Positions 17,059 through 24,559 of a DNA stretch of 34,602 nt are shown here, piece after piece. The notes under the pieces were generated by a model. It was given only the letters and a program-made list of their open reading frames with translations, was not told the DNA's origin and made no database searches. Source of the DNA: Sphaerochaetaceae bacterium (GTDB taxonomy: Bacteria; Spirochaetota; Spirochaetia; Sphaerochaetales; Sphaerochaetaceae); contig JALNVT010000003.1 of assembly GCA_023231265.1 (NCBI GenBank), forward strand, positions 1 through 34,602, read 5' to 3'. A program made the translations under genes and the position numbers. The stretch's first letter is position 1, and every line of letters begins with the position of its first letter.

Positions 17059-20001
17059 ATGTCAGATCAAAAATTATCTATTGGTGATGAACTTAGCGGG
17101 TTCAGTTTGGTTGAGATAAATAAACTATCAGAGTATTCTGCTACAGGTTATTTGTTCAAACATATTGCAACAGGCATGGAAGTTTATCATGTTGCAAATG
17201 ATGATAAAGAATTATTTTTCTCATATGTGTTTAATACTATCCCAAGTAATAACAGTGGTGTAGCTCATATTATTGAGCACAGCGTATTGGCTGGTTCTAA
17301 AAAGTATCCATTACGAGATCCATTTATTGCGCTCCAAAAGGGCAGTGCAAATACATACATGAATGCGGTAACTTACCCTACAAAAACTTTATATCCTGCA
17401 GCAAGTCCATTAGAAAAAGACTTCGATAACATTTTTAATGTATATACCGATGCTGTTTTTGCTCCTCTTTTGAGAGAAGAAACATTCATGCAGGAAGGTA
17501 TCCGATTGAATATGGATTCAGAAGGAAATTTTTCATATAAAGGCGTTGTCTTCAACGAAATGTTAGGCTACAGAAATGATGCAGAGTATCAAACAAACTC
17601 CAGCTGTCTAAGACTGCTGTTCCCAGATACTCCCTACACCTATAATTCAGGTGGTGACCCTCTTGAAATTGTTGATTTAAATTATGCCAAGTTCAAAGCA
17701 TTCTACGATCAATTTTATCATCCTACGAACTGCAAACTATTTCTTTATGGTGATTTGAATGTAGAGAAATATTTGAAATTGGTTGATAAGGAATATTTAA
17801 GAGGATTTGCAAAGATCAATATATCTCAGACTGAATTGACTCCAGTTAAATGGGATGAACCAAGATCAACTACAATAAGCATTCCTAGCACTGATGAATC
17901 AACAGGACCAACTGTTGCCCTTTCATTTGCTACAACAGATTCAAGCAACTCTTTAGAGGTAATAACACTCAACTTTATCTATGAGCTCTTGCTGGGATCC
18001 GTAGGTTGTCCTCTTTATAAGAAGATGATTGATAGTGAGATTGGAGAGGAAGTCTCCAATGTAAGTGGTGTGAGCAGCGATTACAACATAATGCCATTGA
18101 TCATAGCTTTCAGCGGTGTTAAAGCCAAATATACCAGTGAGGATGTTGAAAAATTCTTGATGCAGAGTTTGACCTCAATTACAAATGAAGGGTTTGATGA
18201 TGAACTTGTCCAAGCAACACTGAAAAGATTGACTTTCCAAATTCAAGAAAAACCAAACAATGGTCCAATGGGGATGGTTGCAATTAGACGTGCAATGCGT
18301 GGATGGCTTCGTGGTTATTCTCCTGTAACAACAATTGAATACAGCAAGAATATTGAACTTCTTAAGAACAAGATGGAAGAGAATCCTAAATACTTAACAA
18401 ACTGGATTCTTAATAATATTGTAAACAACCCTCATAGATTGTTATTAACTTCAATTCCAGATGTTGAATCTGTTGATAAATACCAAGCACAGCTTGAGAA
18501 GAAATTGACTGAGGCAACCGATGGTTTCACTGAGGAAGATAGAGCTCAACTTAAAGCAAAGACAATTAGAGTGAATGAATTCTTATCAAGAGTTGATTCT
18601 CCAGAGAGTCTCAAATCTATACCAAAATTATCAATTGAAGATCTACCTAAAGAGATCAGAACAATTGAGCACAAAAGCATCACCGATTTAAAGATTCCAG
18701 TTCATAAGGTTGCATTGGAAACAAACAAGATCGTTTATTTTGATTATGCAATTCATGTTGAAGATTTCACAGAAAGAGAGCTCATGCTCCTTCCTCTGTA
18801 TTCTAAAGTGCTTGAAAGATGCAATGTCGCAGATATGGACAACACAAAAGTCATGACTGAGATAATGAACAATGCTGGTGGTTTTTCATTGACCGTTGAA
18901 GGTGGTAGCAGAACAGATCACTCTCGTTCACATTTCTTCCTCGGTAGAGTGAAGATGCTTGAAGAAGATGTAGATGGAGCTTTGGAGCTCACTCGAAAGA
19001 TCATTCAAGAGGCACAAGTTGATGATTACAAGATTATCTGGGAATCTATAATTGGATTCAGAGAGATCTACAAATCAATTGCATCAAATATTGGCTACAG
19101 ATTTGCAAGTCTTGCAGCTTCAAGTGTATTCAGTGAGAACGGAATGATAATGGAAAAATCATTTGGTGTTGCTCAGTGGTTGTTCTTGAATTCAATTCAG
19201 CGAGAAGAAGTGAAAGGTATTGCAATGGAACTCAAAACAATACAAGAAAAACTTCTCAATAGAAAAAGATATGAGGTTCATCTCTCCTGTGAGAAGAAGA
19301 TGATGAGCAGCGCAATGAAGAGCGTTCATACTTTCTTGAAAGCATTCCCTTTGAAAGAAGATATTGAAGTCAGACATCTAGATTTCAAACTTCTTGGAGA
19401 TGAATTCAACAACAAGCAAGCATTTATCTTGCCTGCATCAGTAAACCATACTGTTTATGTCATGCCTGGAAGTGGACTTGGAACAAAAGAAAATTCTGTT
19501 GAAAGAATTCTTTCATCAATATTAGCAGGTGGAGATCTTTGGAATACTATAAGAGTGCAGGGTGGAGCTTATGGCGTTGACTGTCATACCGATAGTCTTG
19601 AGCAGCTGTTCATATTTCTTTCTGCTAGTGATCCTAACTTGGCCTCAACTTTTGAAGCTTACAAGAACTCTTTGATTCATTATGCAAACCTTGATGTCAA
19701 GAAAGAAGAGATAGAGGATGCTATAATAAGCAATGTTGCAAATGATCTTAGACCTTATGGTCCATCATCAACATCAATTACTGATTTCAGAAGAATTCTG
19801 TTCAAGGTCGATGATGAGCTCAGAGCAGCTGCCAGAAGATATGTTCTAGAAGTTACAAGCCAGGATATAAATGAAACTGCCAAGAGACTTCAAAGCAGTA
19901 AAAAAGTATCAACAGCTATTGTTGCTGATTCATCTGCACTTGAGAGAGATAAAGTTAAGATGGATTATGAGAATGTACCTATTGTGAAACTTCCAATTTA
20001 G
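17059..20001 (+). CDS. M16C family zinc metallopeptidase (PreP/Cym1-like)
   Basis: This 980-residue single-chain pitrilysin-type peptidase degrades peptides inside a closed two-half chamber. The inverted zinc motif H70-I-I-E73-H74 and the downstream third ligand Glu167 (VVFNEMLG) are present, so it should be active. The second half carries the R/Y-type region GGDLWNTIRVQGGAYG near residue 835. No signal peptide is seen, so it is probably cytoplasmic. AGGAGG lies 4 nt before ATG 17059; the TTG at 17056 is too close to that site to be the start. It has its own promoter and is followed by a strong terminator. Confidence 0.93.
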   Translation: MSDQKLSIGDELSGFSLVEINKLSEYSATGYLFKHIATGMEVYHVANDDKELFFSYVFNTIPSNNSGVAHIIEHSVLAGSKKYPLRDPFIALQKGSANTYMNAVTYPTKTLYPAASPLEKDFDNIFNVYTDAVFAPLLREETFMQEGIRLNMDSEGNFSYKGVVFNEMLGYRNDAEYQTNSSCLRLLFPDTPYTYNSGGDPLEIVDLNYAKFKAFYDQFYHPTNCKLFLYGDLNVEKYLKLVDKEYLRGFAKINISQTELTPVKWDEPRSTTISIPSTDESTGPTVALSFATTDSSNSLEVITLNFIYELLLGSVGCPLYKKMIDSEIGEEVSNVSGVSSDYNIMPLIIAFSGVKAKYTSEDVEKFLMQSLTSITNEGFDDELVQATLKRLTFQIQEKPNNGPMGMVAIRRAMRGWLRGYSPVTTIEYSKNIELLKNKMEENPKYLTNWILNNIVNNPHRLLLTSIPDVESVDKYQAQLEKKLTEATDGFTEEDRAQLKAKTIRVNEFLSRVDSPESLKSIPKLSIEDLPKEIRTIEHKSITDLKIPVHKVALETNKIVYFDYAIHVEDFTERELMLLPLYSKVLERCNVADMDNTKVMTEIMNNAGGFSLTVEGGSRTDHSRSHFFLGRVKMLEEDVDGALELTRKIIQEAQVDDYKIIWESIIGFREIYKSIASNIGYRFASLAASSVFSENGMIMEKSFGVAQWLFLNSIQREEVKGIAMELKTIQEKLLNRKRYEVHLSCEKKMMSSAMKSVHTFLKAFPLKEDIEVRHLDFKLLGDEFNNKQAFILPASVNHTVYVMPGSGLGTKENSVERILSSILAGGDLWNTIRVQGGAYGVDCHTDSLEQLFIFLSASDPNLASTFEAYKNSLIHYANLDVKKEEIEDAIISNVANDLRPYGPSSTSITDFRRILFKVDDELRAAARRYVLEVTSQDINETAKRLQSSKKVSTAIVADSSALERDKVKMDYENVPIVKLPI

Positions 20002-20018
20002 GTAAGAAACTGAAGAAT

Positions 20019-20058
20019 AAAAAAGACGAAAAAGTTATCAACTTTATCGTCTTTTTTT
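20019..20058. terminator. Bidirectional terminator after the M16 gene
   Basis: AAAAAAGACGA (20019-20029) pairs with TCGTCTTTTTT (20047-20057), with an inner AAAGTT/AACTTT stem and a 3-nt loop. The T run on one strand and A run on the other allow it to end both the M16 gene and the converging DRTGG gene. Confidence 0.85.
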
Positions 20059-20075
20059 GGTTCTCAAGAAAGTGC

Positions 20076-20420
20076 TCAATATATGGCTTTTAAACCCTGG
20101 TTATAGAGCAGCCCACTGATTTTGTACAGTGAAAAAGGACTGGCAATGATTGAGATATCTGAATCGTTAGCCAACTCTATCATATCATCAGTTACAACCT
20201 TTCCACGAGCAATTACTATATTCTTAACGTCACTCATTACTGCAGTACGTATTGCCTGCGCATTTGCAAGTCCTGTGATAAGTAAAATATCATCTTCAAG
20301 TAGTGTTAAAACGTCGCTCATCATATCACTAGCGAAACCAAATTCAACATTCATATTGGTATGATTTTCTCCACATAGGATTTTGCCTGAAATTGTATCT
20401 ACTACTTCATTTATCTTCAT
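20076..20420 (-). CDS. DRTGG-domain protein
   Basis: This 114-residue protein is a lone DRTGG domain, the module found in HPr-kinase-like, PTA N-terminal and CBS-DRTGG proteins. The sequence has the typical LLITGLANAQAIRTA block, then IVIARGKVVTDDMIELA and ISIIASPFSLYKISGLL. The ATG at 20418-20420 is chosen by homology to the usual MKxxEI(V) start. Longer versions would add a poorly coding hydrophobic tail. There is no Shine-Dalgarno site. An extended -10 box, TGTTATAAT, ends 7 nt before the ATG, so it is probably leaderless. From memory, genes of this family lie beside HATPase genes in clostridial hydrogenase clusters, so a link to the hyd operon at the left is possible. Function unknown. 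Confidence 0.8.
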   Translation of the reverse strand: MKINEVVDTISGKILCGENHTNMNVEFGFASDMMSDVLTLLEDDILLITGLANAQAIRTAVMSDVKNIVIARGKVVTDDMIELANDSDISIIASPFSLYKISGLLYNQGLKAIY

Positions 20421-20427
20421 GAGGTCA

Positions 20428-20436
20428 ATTATAACA
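20428..20436 (-). promoter_or_regulatory. Extended -10 promoter of the DRTGG gene
   Basis: Reverse-strand TGTTATAAT is a perfect TATAAT with the extended TG motif. It ends 7 nt before the ATG, placing +1 on the start codon. No convincing -35 box is present, which extended -10 promoters can tolerate. Confidence 0.55.
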
Positions 20437-20505
20437 CCAAAAGATGTTTTCTCATAGCATAAAGATAAAACATGTTTAAAAATAAAGTTAGAATGAAATA
20501 AAAAA

Positions 20506-20706
20506 TGTAACAAAAAATGCAACAATTGTTACACTAATTAGTGAGTATAATATAAAAAACTGTTGTTTTTGCTTTACATACACCATTATCTGTTGTAAAG
20601 TTTCATTAGACGTTTTAAGCAATTTGAATATTAATTTGGGGTGAGAGATATTCGAAGGTGAAGCGTAGCTATACCCCTGCAACGGCACACAAAGAGGAAA
20701 AATACC
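20506..20706 (+). promoter_or_regulatory. FKBP gene promoter with nested palindromes and long leader
   Basis: TATAAT at 20546-20551 is a perfect -10 box. Around it are TGTAAC-N16-GTTACA (20506-20533), AACAATTGTT (20521-20530) and CACTAATTAGTG (20532-20543), all perfect palindromes. Transcription from about 20558 would give a ~149-nt leader. In it GGGGT (20638-20642) pairs with ACCCC (20673-20677), and TGC-AACG-GCA follows, before AGAGGA at 20693-20698. I could match the leader to no riboswitch class I know. Confidence 0.45.
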
Positions 20707-21543
20707 GTGAAGATAGTCCTTAGAAGTACATTCTCAGTTTTATGCTTATTGATGGTCAGTGCGTGCATTTATGCACTACCAAGTAGTGAAGAACATAACA
20801 AGTCAACATCGACTATAGTGAGTGATGCCATGTCCTCACAATCAGAAAACAATTCCGCAAGTCTGAACAGTCTTGATTCTTACGATAATCCTTTGGCTGA
20901 TATTGCAGCTCCTGAAACTATTGAAGAGAAATTTAGCTATGCTTATGCATATATTTCTTATTTAGCAATTGAAAAACAGGGCTTCAAGCTTGATGGTGTT
21001 TATTTTGCAAAAGGTGCACTTGATGCAATGTACAACACTGGAATCTACAACGAAGCACAGCTGAATCAAATATTGAGTGATATGCAGAGTTCAATGCTAT
21101 CACAGGAATCTGATGAAATAGAGAAGATTGCAGCTGATAATCTGGAAGATGCAAATAATTATTTGGTCATGAATAAAGAGCTATCTGGAGTCAAAGTTAC
21201 AAGCAGTGGACTTCAGTACAAGGTTCTTGTTCCAGGATCAGGAGCAAGTCCTGTTTCCGGTCAGCAGGTCACATTGAATTATCAAATACAGCTCATGGAT
21301 GGAACTCTTGTTGGACAGAGTGATGGAGATGCTATCTACAGTGTTGATTGCTCCATTCCAGGATTTACAGAGGGACTCAAGCTCATGAAAGTTGGTTCAA
21401 AATATAGGTTCTGGGTGCATCCTGATTTGGCATATGGCAAGCAAGGTGCAAATAATATTGAACCAAACAGTCTGCTGATATTTGACGTTGAGTTGAAATC
21501 AATAGAGGATGAATCGGTGGAAAGTTCCCTTAAAATAAATTAG
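20707..21543 (+). CDS. FKBP-type peptidyl-prolyl isomerase, exported (FkpA/Mip-like)
   Basis: This 278-residue envelope foldase has GTG as its start (20707), with AGAGGA 8 nt upstream. The N-terminus is a signal sequence ending in VSAC, a possible lipobox with Cys20 lipidated. A serine-rich linker runs to ~70, an FKBP_N helical dimerisation domain covers about 75-155, and the FKBP domain covers about 165-268, with VTLNYQIQLMDGT, IPGFTEGLKLMKVGSKYRFWV and AYGKQGAN. It speeds prolyl isomerisation during folding of exported proteins. It is followed by a DUF308 gene 33 nt downstream, probably in the same transcript. Confidence 0.92.
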   Translation: MKIVLRSTFSVLCLLMVSACIYALPSSEEHNKSTSTIVSDAMSSQSENNSASLNSLDSYDNPLADIAAPETIEEKFSYAYAYISYLAIEKQGFKLDGVYFAKGALDAMYNTGIYNEAQLNQILSDMQSSMLSQESDEIEKIAADNLEDANNYLVMNKELSGVKVTSSGLQYKVLVPGSGASPVSGQQVTLNYQIQLMDGTLVGQSDGDAIYSVDCSIPGFTEGLKLMKVGSKYRFWVHPDLAYGKQGANNIEPNSLLIFDVELKSIEDESVESSLKIN

Positions 21544-21576
21544 TATTATTACTGGTCATGGACCAGGGAGAGAAAT

Positions 21577-22176
21577 ATGAAAAAAGGTTTTTTAAGTAAA
21601 AATTTTATGTTTACTATGATTCTAGCAGCTCTTGTTGTTGCAGTTGGAATTTTTATTACATTTCAAAGTCAGAGCTTTTTGAGCATCCTTTTGATTTTGT
21701 TTGGTATTGCAAGCGTGATCAACGGTGTTAAAGAGCTGCTTCTTGTTGCTCAATTCAATGAATTCAAAACAACCAGAATTGCTGGTGTTATCAGTGGTAT
21801 TGTAAGTATTGTTGTTGGTTTGGTGATCATCATCTATCCTTTTGTTTCAACACAGATAGCAACAACCATTGTGCTTTATCTTTTTGCTTTCCAATTGATC
21901 ATAGCTGCCTTATCTAGATTGGTAAGTTCTTTGACAGCAAAGAGAAACAAGCTTGAGGGCTTCTCTCTTTCAATCATTCCTGCTGTATTCAACATAGTTG
22001 TTGCTTTGATATTCATCATATATCCAGGACAGGTAACAGACTTCTTTGTTAAAATTGTTGGTATAATTACAATTTTCTACGGACTTGGTCTATTTGTTTG
22101 GGCTTTCAGAATGAGAAAAGTTGAAAAAGATTTCAGCAGTAAAGAAACAGAAGGAGAGGCAGAAGAACTAAATTAA
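21577..22176 (+). CDS. DUF308/HdeD-like membrane protein
   Basis: This 199-residue protein has six hydrophobic helices in three pairs (about 11-31, 35-55, 68-86, 91-113, 130-148 and 155-175), the pattern of the DUF308/HdeD family. A charged tail rich in Glu and Lys ends it. HdeD of enteric bacteria is linked to acid resistance, but no such role can be shown here. GGGAGAG precedes the ATG. A perfect hairpin, CTGGTC-ATG-GACCAG (21552-21566), ends where that ribosome site begins. It is probably co-transcribed with the FKBP gene and lies before the his operon control region. Confidence 0.82.
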   Translation: MKKGFLSKNFMFTMILAALVVAVGIFITFQSQSFLSILLILFGIASVINGVKELLLVAQFNEFKTTRIAGVISGIVSIVVGLVIIIYPFVSTQIATTIVLYLFAFQLIIAALSRLVSSLTAKRNKLEGFSLSIIPAVFNIVVALIFIIYPGQVTDFFVKIVGIITIFYGLGLFVWAFRMRKVEKDFSSKETEGEAEELN

Positions 22177-22191
22177 AAAAATGTATAAAAA

Positions 22192-22207
22192 TTGCATACT
22201 TATGCAA
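22192..22207. repeat. 16-bp palindrome upstream of the his promoter
   Basis: TTGCATA-CT-TATGCAA is a perfect inverted repeat ending 9 bp before the his -35 box. A third copy of the half-site, TATGCAA, lies at 22236-22242 across the -10 region. This layout fits an operator pair, but no regulator can be named. Confidence 0.5.
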
Positions 22208-22216
22208 GTAAAGCAA

Positions 22217-22246
22217 TTGACATTTATTTTAGTTCTATGCAATATA
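22217..22246 (+). promoter_or_regulatory. his operon promoter
   Basis: A perfect TTGACA (22217-22222) is followed by 17-18 bp and an AT-rich -10 region (CAATAT at 22240-22245, or AATATA with an upstream TG). The -10 choice is uncertain, but +1 falls at or within 2-3 nt of the leader-peptide ATG at 22252. Confidence 0.65.
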
Positions 22247-22251
22247 AAACC

Positions 22252-22308
22252 ATGAACACAATTATAGCGAACCTACATCATCTACATATAGCTTTCAACC
22301 GACCATAA
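22252..22308 (+). CDS. hisL: Histidine operon leader peptide
   Basis: The 18-codon reading frame MNTIIANLHHLHIAFNRP has three His codons among four (CAT CAT CTA CAT, 22276-22287) and ends at TAA 22306-22308. It lies between the his promoter and a terminator hairpin that precedes hisG. This is the layout of an attenuator leader: a ribosome stalled for lack of charged tRNA-His would prevent the terminator from forming. No Shine-Dalgarno sequence is present and the promoter sits right against the ATG, so the leader is probably translated leaderlessly. The chance of His-His-x-His occurring in just this place is low, although three His codons are fewer than the seven of Escherichia coli. Confidence 0.75.
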   Translation: MNTIIANLHHLHIAFNRP

Positions 22309-22336
22309 GTGGTGTGGACGTTTCGTCATACTCAAT

Positions 22337-22362
22337 TCTCCGCTTATGCGGAGATTTTTTTT
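22337..22362 (+). terminator. his attenuator terminator
   Basis: TCTCCGC-TTAT-GCGGAGA is a 7-bp GC-rich hairpin followed by eight T's, 29 nt after the leader-peptide stop and 38 nt before hisG. A competing pairing of GTGGA (22314-22318) with TCCGC (22339-22343, one G-U pair) could serve as antiterminator. An ACCA-TAAG-TGGT hairpin (22302-22313) holds the leader stop codon in its loop. Confidence 0.85.
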
Positions 22363-22400
22363 ACAAAAATATATTATTAAAATTTTAAGAGGATACAAGA

Positions 22401-23261
22401 ATGGAAAAGAAATTAAGAATAGCAATTCAAAGTAAGGGCCGATTGAGCGAGAAGTCATTGGGAATAATTGAGCAGTGTGGTATCAATTTCGGTAATGACC
22501 CAAGAGTTCTGAAGGAAGAAGCATATAACTTCCCGTTGGAATTTTTATTTGTTCGTGATGATGATATTCCAGGCTATGTTAAATCTGGTATTGCAGATAT
22601 CGGAATTGTTGGACGAAATGAATTTGATGAGAAGCAGATAGCTTTGGATGTCATACGAGATTTGGGCTTTGCAAAATGTCGTCTTTCTGTTGCTGTTCCC
22701 AATTCTTTCAATTACACAGGTCTCAAAGATCTCGATGGACTCAGAATTGCAACTTCATATCCAAATATTTTGGATGGAGTTCTTAAGAAGAATGGTGTCA
22801 GTGCATCCTATGTAAATGTTTCAGGATCTGTTGAGGTCACTCCTGCGATTGGAGTTGCTGATGCAATATGTGATCTTGTTAGCACTGGCACAACATTGAA
22901 GATGAATGGTCTGAAAGAAGTTGAAGAGATATATCAGAGTTCTGCAATAATGGTCATGAATCCTGATATTGAATCTGAAAGAAAGAACATTCTGGATAAA
23001 TTGCTGCTCAGAATTGACAGTGTTATCAGGGCAAAAAATTATAAATACGTAATGTTCAACTTACCAGAAGAGCACATCAAAGAAGCAGCTGCTATAGTTG
23101 GTGGAATGAAATCTCCTACAGTAACAAAGCTATTTGAATCTGATTGGGTATCTGTTCAGACGGTTGTTGCAGAAGATAAGTTCTGGAGTGTTTTTGATCA
23201 GCTTATAGAACTTGGTGCTGAAGGCATTCTTGTAACAAGAATTGAAAAGATGACGGAGTAG
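22401..23261 (+). CDS. hisG: ATP phosphoribosyltransferase, long form
   Basis: This 286-residue HisG carries out the first step of histidine synthesis, joining ATP and PRPP. The N-terminus LRIAIQSKGRLS and the PRPP-loop region ICDLVSTGTTLKMNGL are typical. The C-terminal ~75 residues (YVMFNLPEEHIKEAAAIVGGMKSPTVT) are the ACT-like regulatory domain of the long, histidine-inhibited form, so no HisZ partner is needed. AGAGGA precedes the ATG. It is the first structural gene of the operon, downstream of the attenuator. Confidence 0.96.
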   Translation: MEKKLRIAIQSKGRLSEKSLGIIEQCGINFGNDPRVLKEEAYNFPLEFLFVRDDDIPGYVKSGIADIGIVGRNEFDEKQIALDVIRDLGFAKCRLSVAVPNSFNYTGLKDLDGLRIATSYPNILDGVLKKNGVSASYVNVSGSVEVTPAIGVADAICDLVSTGTTLKMNGLKEVEEIYQSSAIMVMNPDIESERKNILDKLLLRIDSVIRAKNYKYVMFNLPEEHIKEAAAIVGGMKSPTVTKLFESDWVSVQTVVAEDKFWSVFDQLIELGAEGILVTRIEKMTE

Positions 23262-23265
23262 CAGT

Positions 23266-24558
23266 ATGGATATCAAAAGTTATTATGATCCAAGTTTGAG
23301 TGAGCTTGATAAGATTGTATCACGAAAGCTTCAAGATGACAGTTCAATAAAAGATTCAGTTGTTGAGATTCTCAATAAAGTTAAAGAAGAAGGCGATGAT
23401 GCTCTTTATTATTACAGTGAGAAATTTGATAGTGTAAAACTTGATTCTTTGATTGTCTCAGAAAGAGAGTTTGAAGAGGCTGAGGGCCTTGTCAGCGATG
23501 ATATGAAGAAATCCCTTGAGATAGCCTCAAAAAATATCAGAGCCTTTCATGAAGCACAGCTACCTGAAGGAGAGTGTGTTGAGGTGATGGATGGAATCAA
23601 GCTTGAAAGAAAGATTGTTCCAATCACAACAGTGGGTCTCTATGTTCCAGGTGGAACTGCTCCACTGTTCTCAACAGTTCTCATGCTATCCATTCCTGCA
23701 AAGGTTGCAGGATGCAAGAATATTGTTCTTTCAACTCCACCTATGAAAAATGGAAAGGTGAATCCTATAGTTCTCTATGCAGCAAAACTCTCTGGAGTCA
23801 GTGATGTATATAAAATTGGAGGAGCTGGAGCAATAGCAGCAATGGCCTATGGAACAGACAGTGTCAGCAAAGTTGATAAGATTTTTGGACCTGGCAACAG
23901 GTATGTGAGCACTGCAAAAATGATGGTCTCATCATTTGTTTCAATCGATATGCTGGCCGGACCAAGTGAGGTCATGGTTGTAGCGAATTCCAAATCAAAT
24001 CCAAACTTTGTTGCCAGTGACTTTCTATCTCAAGCAGAGCATGGTAAGGACAGTCAATCTGTGCTCACAATCATTGCAGATGAAGAAGAGGGAGAGCTCT
24101 ACAAAGAAAAGTTCTTAGAAGCTTTAGATTCTCAACTTAAAATCCTTCCTCGTCATGAATATCTTCTTCCTTCTCTTAAAAATTCAAAAATAATTATAGA
24201 ACCTACTGTTGAAAAAGCACAGATTGCAGTCAATATATATGCACCGGAACATCTTGTTGTGAACATTGATGATGCAAGATCGTTTATAGATGGTATAAGC
24301 AACGCAGGCTCCATCTTCTTGGGACCTTATGCGTGTGAGAGTGCTGGTGATTATGCAAGTGGTACAAACCACACTCTTCCAACAAGTGGATGGGCAGTGA
24401 GTCAAAGTGGAGTCAGTACTGATTCCTTCATCAAGAAAATAACTGTTCAGACTATATCAAAAGCTGGTCTTACAGAACTTGGGAAGACAATAATAACAAT
24501 GGCTGAAGGTGAGGGCCTTCAAGCTCATGCAAATGCCGTTAAGGTGAGGATGAAATAA
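23266..24558 (+). CDS. hisD: Histidinol dehydrogenase
   Basis: This 430-residue enzyme oxidises L-histidinol to histidine in two NAD+-dependent steps with a zinc ion. Zinc-site segments are visible: FLSQAEHGKD (Gln and His ligands), ESAGDYASGTNHTLPT (Asp ligand) and EGLQAHANAVKVR (the C-terminal His ligand). The signature VDKIFGPGNRYV and the AGPSEV loop are also present. The length is normal. It starts 4 nt after hisG with a GGAG ribosome site. Confidence 0.97.
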   Translation: MDIKSYYDPSLSELDKIVSRKLQDDSSIKDSVVEILNKVKEEGDDALYYYSEKFDSVKLDSLIVSEREFEEAEGLVSDDMKKSLEIASKNIRAFHEAQLPEGECVEVMDGIKLERKIVPITTVGLYVPGGTAPLFSTVLMLSIPAKVAGCKNIVLSTPPMKNGKVNPIVLYAAKLSGVSDVYKIGGAGAIAAMAYGTDSVSKVDKIFGPGNRYVSTAKMMVSSFVSIDMLAGPSEVMVVANSKSNPNFVASDFLSQAEHGKDSQSVLTIIADEEEGELYKEKFLEALDSQLKILPRHEYLLPSLKNSKIIIEPTVEKAQIAVNIYAPEHLVVNIDDARSFIDGISNAGSIFLGPYACESAGDYASGTNHTLPTSGWAVSQSGVSTDSFIKKITVQTISKAGLTELGKTIITMAEGEGLQAHANAVKVRMK

Positions 24559-24559
24559 T

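Noticed and set aside
20421..20525. 35-residue N-terminal extension of the DRTGG protein (MLHFLLHFLF...)
   Set aside because: Not part of the family and overlaps the promoter region; the start at 20420 has an extended -10 box just upstream.
20638..20698. Known riboswitch in the FKBP leader (TPP, cobalamin, fluoride, c-di-GMP, preQ1, THF considered)
   Set aside because: Some fragments look similar by eye, but none of the conserved cores could be matched.
22192..22207. Terminator for the FKBP/DUF308 unit
   Set aside because: The TTGCATA-CT-TATGCAA palindrome is AT-rich, has a 2-nt loop and no T run; an operator is more likely.
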